Of a stretch of DNA of 64,000 bases, positions 61,015 through 64,000 are shown in pieces (position 1 is the stretch's first letter; each line of letters opens with the position of its first letter). This DNA is from Undaria pinnatifida (lineage: Eukaryota; Sar; Phaeophyceae; Laminariales; Alariaceae), in the NCBI GenBank assembly GCA_012845835.1, contig JABAKD010000004.1:11657022-11721021 (forward strand). The letters run 5' to 3'. The position numbers were made by a program, and so were the translations under genes. The notes beneath the pieces were generated by a model that saw only the letters and a list, made by a program, of their open reading frames with translations, was not told where the DNA came from and did not search any database.

Positions 61015-61210
61015 TAAACCGTTCTTCTACTCGTCGACATCCAGCACACCCAGTGTCCGTACTGATTCTTCACCCTAGAAAGATCAGCTCTGTGGTCACA
61101 AGCTACGACACAGAGATAATGCATCGTAATGCATTCGACAACGCAATGTCATGCCCTAGTACTGGGTACGACAGGCACAACATACATACGTCAGCAACAG
61201 AAATACATCG
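61015..61210 (+). repeat. About 200-bp dispersed repeat outside the transposon
   Basis: Partner of 56835-57045. Related sequence (TCCGTGCTGATTCTTCATCC) also occurs at 44310 and 60860. Confidence 0.92.
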
Positions 61211-61806
61211 GGTACGAGAACACAACAAAACAAGCCAGACCACAAAAAGAGAGAAAAAAAGGGGGGAAAAAAATAAATAAAAAAATAAAAAAATAACAGA
61301 GCAAAGCAAACGACAGGTGTTCAGAAGGATGTGATGCAAGAAGATCGGAAAGGAAAGGAAAGGCTGCAATTGCCAGAGGAACACGTCGCTGAAGAGGAAC
61401 AGATACCACGGGCCAAACAACACGAAGAAGATAACTGGTGTTGCACGGACCGTGAATTCGTCGAACACACAGCTGACGTCCTTTGAATCAAATGTGTTAT
61501 TATAAAAAGCAACACGAAGAAGATAACTGCTGCTGTTATACGGACAACAACACGAAGAAGAGAAAGAAGATACGGGCATAAGGCATAATAGGGCATAATA
61601 GGGCATAATAGGGCATAACAAGGCATAGTAAAGCGGGTGCGGAGGGAAATAAGGGAGCAAAAAAAAGAAAAAAGGAAAAAAAAGAAGAAAAAAAGAAAGG
61701 ACGACAGCAGGTCATTACTGTCGCTTTCGCGCTCCCCCCATTGAACCCAACGAAAACTCTGGACGTGAAGAATACCAGACGGAAGAATGCCCCAGGAACA
61801 GAGAAA

Positions 61807-61827
61807 CTACTGTTGTTGTTGTTGTTT

Positions 61828-61858
<31 letters not shown>
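61807..61858 (+). repeat. (GTT)n array joined to an 85-bp dispersed repeat
   Basis: A short array ending at CTCACATTAACTCGCATAAT. Confidence 0.95.
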
Positions 61859-61859
<1 letters not shown>

Positions 61860-61945
61860 CTCACATTAACTCGCATAATCAAGTCCGTGGTCACAGGACA
61901 GGCTCCAGTCACTCTGGAGCTGAGGGATACCCCAGGGAAAACACA
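61858..61945 (+). repeat. Dispersed 85-bp repeat, copy 5
   Basis: Full copy after a GTT array. A sixth, partial copy at 60704-60768 is interrupted by its own short GTT run. Confidence 0.93.
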
Positions 61946-62824
61946 CACACAACCCAAGGTGGTACACGCATATATCACAGCTGGCGCAATTCATGCCTCC
62001 ACCAGAAAAATCGGGAGTCAGTCTACGATGTGCCAGGTCCATGCCGGTGCATACGTCTCACTACTCACGCCTGGAGAACCAAATATTCCGATGGCCACCC
62101 AAGCAAGACTACCACGTATATATTACACGTAGTATCTATCACTACGCATACGCACGACAGGCATGAGTCAATTGGAGAAAAAGAAACAAAGAAAAGAAAA
62201 GAAGATAAAGAAAAGGCAAGAAAAGAGAAGAAAAACGTACAGAAGTACGAGTAACAACACAAACAAACGCGTACAAGGTTTTTGCGCTGATGCGCAACGC
62301 TTAACCCATCTCCAACTCCTTTTGTTTTTTCCCTACCTTAACTCCAAGTGTTCTGCCGTGTTATCCCCATGTGGCGTGTGCGGTGCTAACAGGATTAAGT
62401 CAGCGCGATTCCAAGACCATCGGGCAATGGAAGCGTCGGTCGAATCGAATTTACTGTTTGGTCGTGATGCTATCATAGCCTCAATTTAATACCTGGTACC
62501 TGACAACTACGTACGTACGTAACAGGGCTGACGGCTGACGCCAGAACGCAAAATTGAACAGAATGCGACGTCAACGCTTATAGCTAACTATCAAGGGGAA
62601 AAATGGAGGCGCGTTCTACGCTAACGTCAGTGTAACGGCTCCGCAATTTCTCTTCTCCTGTATAATGCCTTATTGGCCTTGTTCATTATTGTTGAACATA
62701 GGTGTCCTGTACTGCGCTATTCGGACCATCTGGCGCGTTTGGTGATTGATTAATTGACTGATTGATTGATTGATTGATGACAAGACGACGAAGACACCAG
62801 ACAGCTATTCACACCGCGGACATA

Positions 62825-63030
62825 TCATGATCTAGATCGCAAAGATCACATAGATCATCTACAGATCATATGGTACATCTACAGCACATGCCGTATCTGT
62901 CGTTGTGAGATGTTGTACTGGATCTGGATCTGTAGAGTACAGATCTGACCCAGGAACTATGTGCTCGATCATGCAGATCATACGACTCCCACCGGGCAAC
63001 ATTAGCTAGATCATACAGATATTGCCTGAA
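62825..63030. repeat. GATC-periodic dispersed repeat, right-end copy
   Basis: Same arrangement as 782-960: GTACAGATCTGACCCAGGAA, then TATGTGCTCGATCATGCAGA and TCATACG. Confidence 0.8.
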
Positions 63031-63116
63031 ACATCTTGGTCATCAACTGGGGGTCGGTGATGATCTGCCCGAGGTGTGCAGCTATTCGTATAGAAGACGA
63101 TCAGTTACTTTTTGTT

Positions 63117-63146
63117 GTTAATAGCAGCGGTGACGCTGCTATTAAC
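63117..63146. repeat. Perfect 13-bp hairpin with GTGA loop
   Basis: GTTAATAGCAGCG, loop GTGA, CGCTGCTATTAAC. The loop is of the GNRA type if transcribed. Confidence 0.9.
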
Positions 63147-64000
63147 AGGAGGCGGACACGTGTTGTGCTGAGCGTCGGCTTGTCGGCGCGGTTTTTTTAT
63201 CATGTACTTATCACGCGCGCTCTTGGCTGGTGATAATTTCGTTCAAGCAGCGGCTTCTCAAATCGCCCTCTGCCAATCAACTTGTACGTCCATGGTACCT
63301 GGTACAGCACAATGGTCTCTTCTTGATAGCCATGCAGCTTTGATGGTATCAGTACAGCAGCAGTAGATTACCAGCGCCACTCCCGCGTCCTGCTGAGGGC
63401 GTGTTAGGTGTTTTCCCGGAGGGACACACTTGCATGATTGTGTTGGATAATGGCTTGGCTTGACGACGAGTGCATAGCTGATGGTTTTACTGCTGTATAT
63501 TTATACCACGTTTCCAACCTACCCGATAGCATATCATCGTTCTGACGGTGGTTCGTCAACATGTATCACATGTAGTACTGTATGCCCACAATTACCTGCT
63601 AATTCTAAATTATTTTCCTCCGAAGACATGGGTGCTGTTCTAAAAGCAAGCGTCAAGCGCTGGCGCATACTTCGAGTATACCAGGTATACTGCTGTTGCA
63701 GGCTGCTGAAAAGCGCGAGGGTGCGTTAGCAATAAAAAACGATCCAATCGACGAGTACAGGATGGACCACACTCGAGTCTCCCAATCATGCCATGATGCC
63801 ATGACCATGGCACAAAGTTAAGCCCTCGGTGGCATTTTTTTTTTTTTTTTCCATCCCATTTATTTTCCTCGCACTGCTCTCGCGCTCCCTCCCAGTAGTA
63901 ACTCAGATCCGGGGTCACATAGCGGGCCCTCCTCCCCCCTCCCCACTACGGTGCGCGTTTTCGTTTTTATCGCGAGAAGAATTCAGCATCTTCCTCCCTC

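Larger units (their letters stand above)
59070..64000. other. Repeat region right of the transposon
   Basis: No supported gene. Dispersed repeats, GTT arrays, an 11-bp GGGCATAATAG tandem run near 61580, a GATT run near 62760 and a GATC-type repeat. Confidence 0.6.

Overview
The window is eukaryotic nuclear DNA. It has long GT-AG introns, short exons, dense trinucleotide and homopolymer repeats, many minisatellites and TTAGGG-type repeats. The sequence does not name the species. Long repeat-filled introns together with the genes present suggest a photosynthetic stramenopile such as a brown alga, but that is inference. Most long open frames here are artefacts of simple repeats. The genes below were assembled by hand from short exons by following protein similarity, splice sites and codon phase.

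Layout: (1) 2557-12682 (+): a 13-exon gene for a URC1-type GTP cyclohydrolase II homologue, 510 aa, with all ligands and catalytic residues kept. (2) 12683-17768: a repeat-filled gap with large minisatellites. (3) 17769-29796 (-): an 8-exon ATG3 gene, the E2-like enzyme that conjugates ATG8 to lipid, 369 aa, with the HPC catalytic cysteine. (4) 29797-44483: foldback repeats that carry broken copies of the ATG3 first exon, a 250-bp GTT array, a 0.57-kb tandem duplication and a few weak orphan exons. (5) 44484-58680: a 14.2-kb PIF/Harbinger-type DNA transposon. It has 68-bp terminal inverted repeats, a TAA target duplication and an intact three-exon DDE transposase (+). A second, convergent, multi-exon gene (-) has polyglutamine, repeated phase-0 exon modules and a coiled coil. 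A related copy of the empty insertion site lies 0.3 kb to its right. (6) 58681-64000: dispersed repeats only.

Two observations stand out. First, the introns of both host genes contain decayed tandem copies of neighbouring exon edges, often with the splice site: ATG3 exons 1, 6, 7 and 8, and URC1 exons 4, 5 and 6. Second, the transposon boundaries are supported by three independent lines of evidence, and its second gene is unlike the accessory proteins usually described for this superfamily. No tRNA or rRNA gene, CRISPR array or bacterial-type feature was found.
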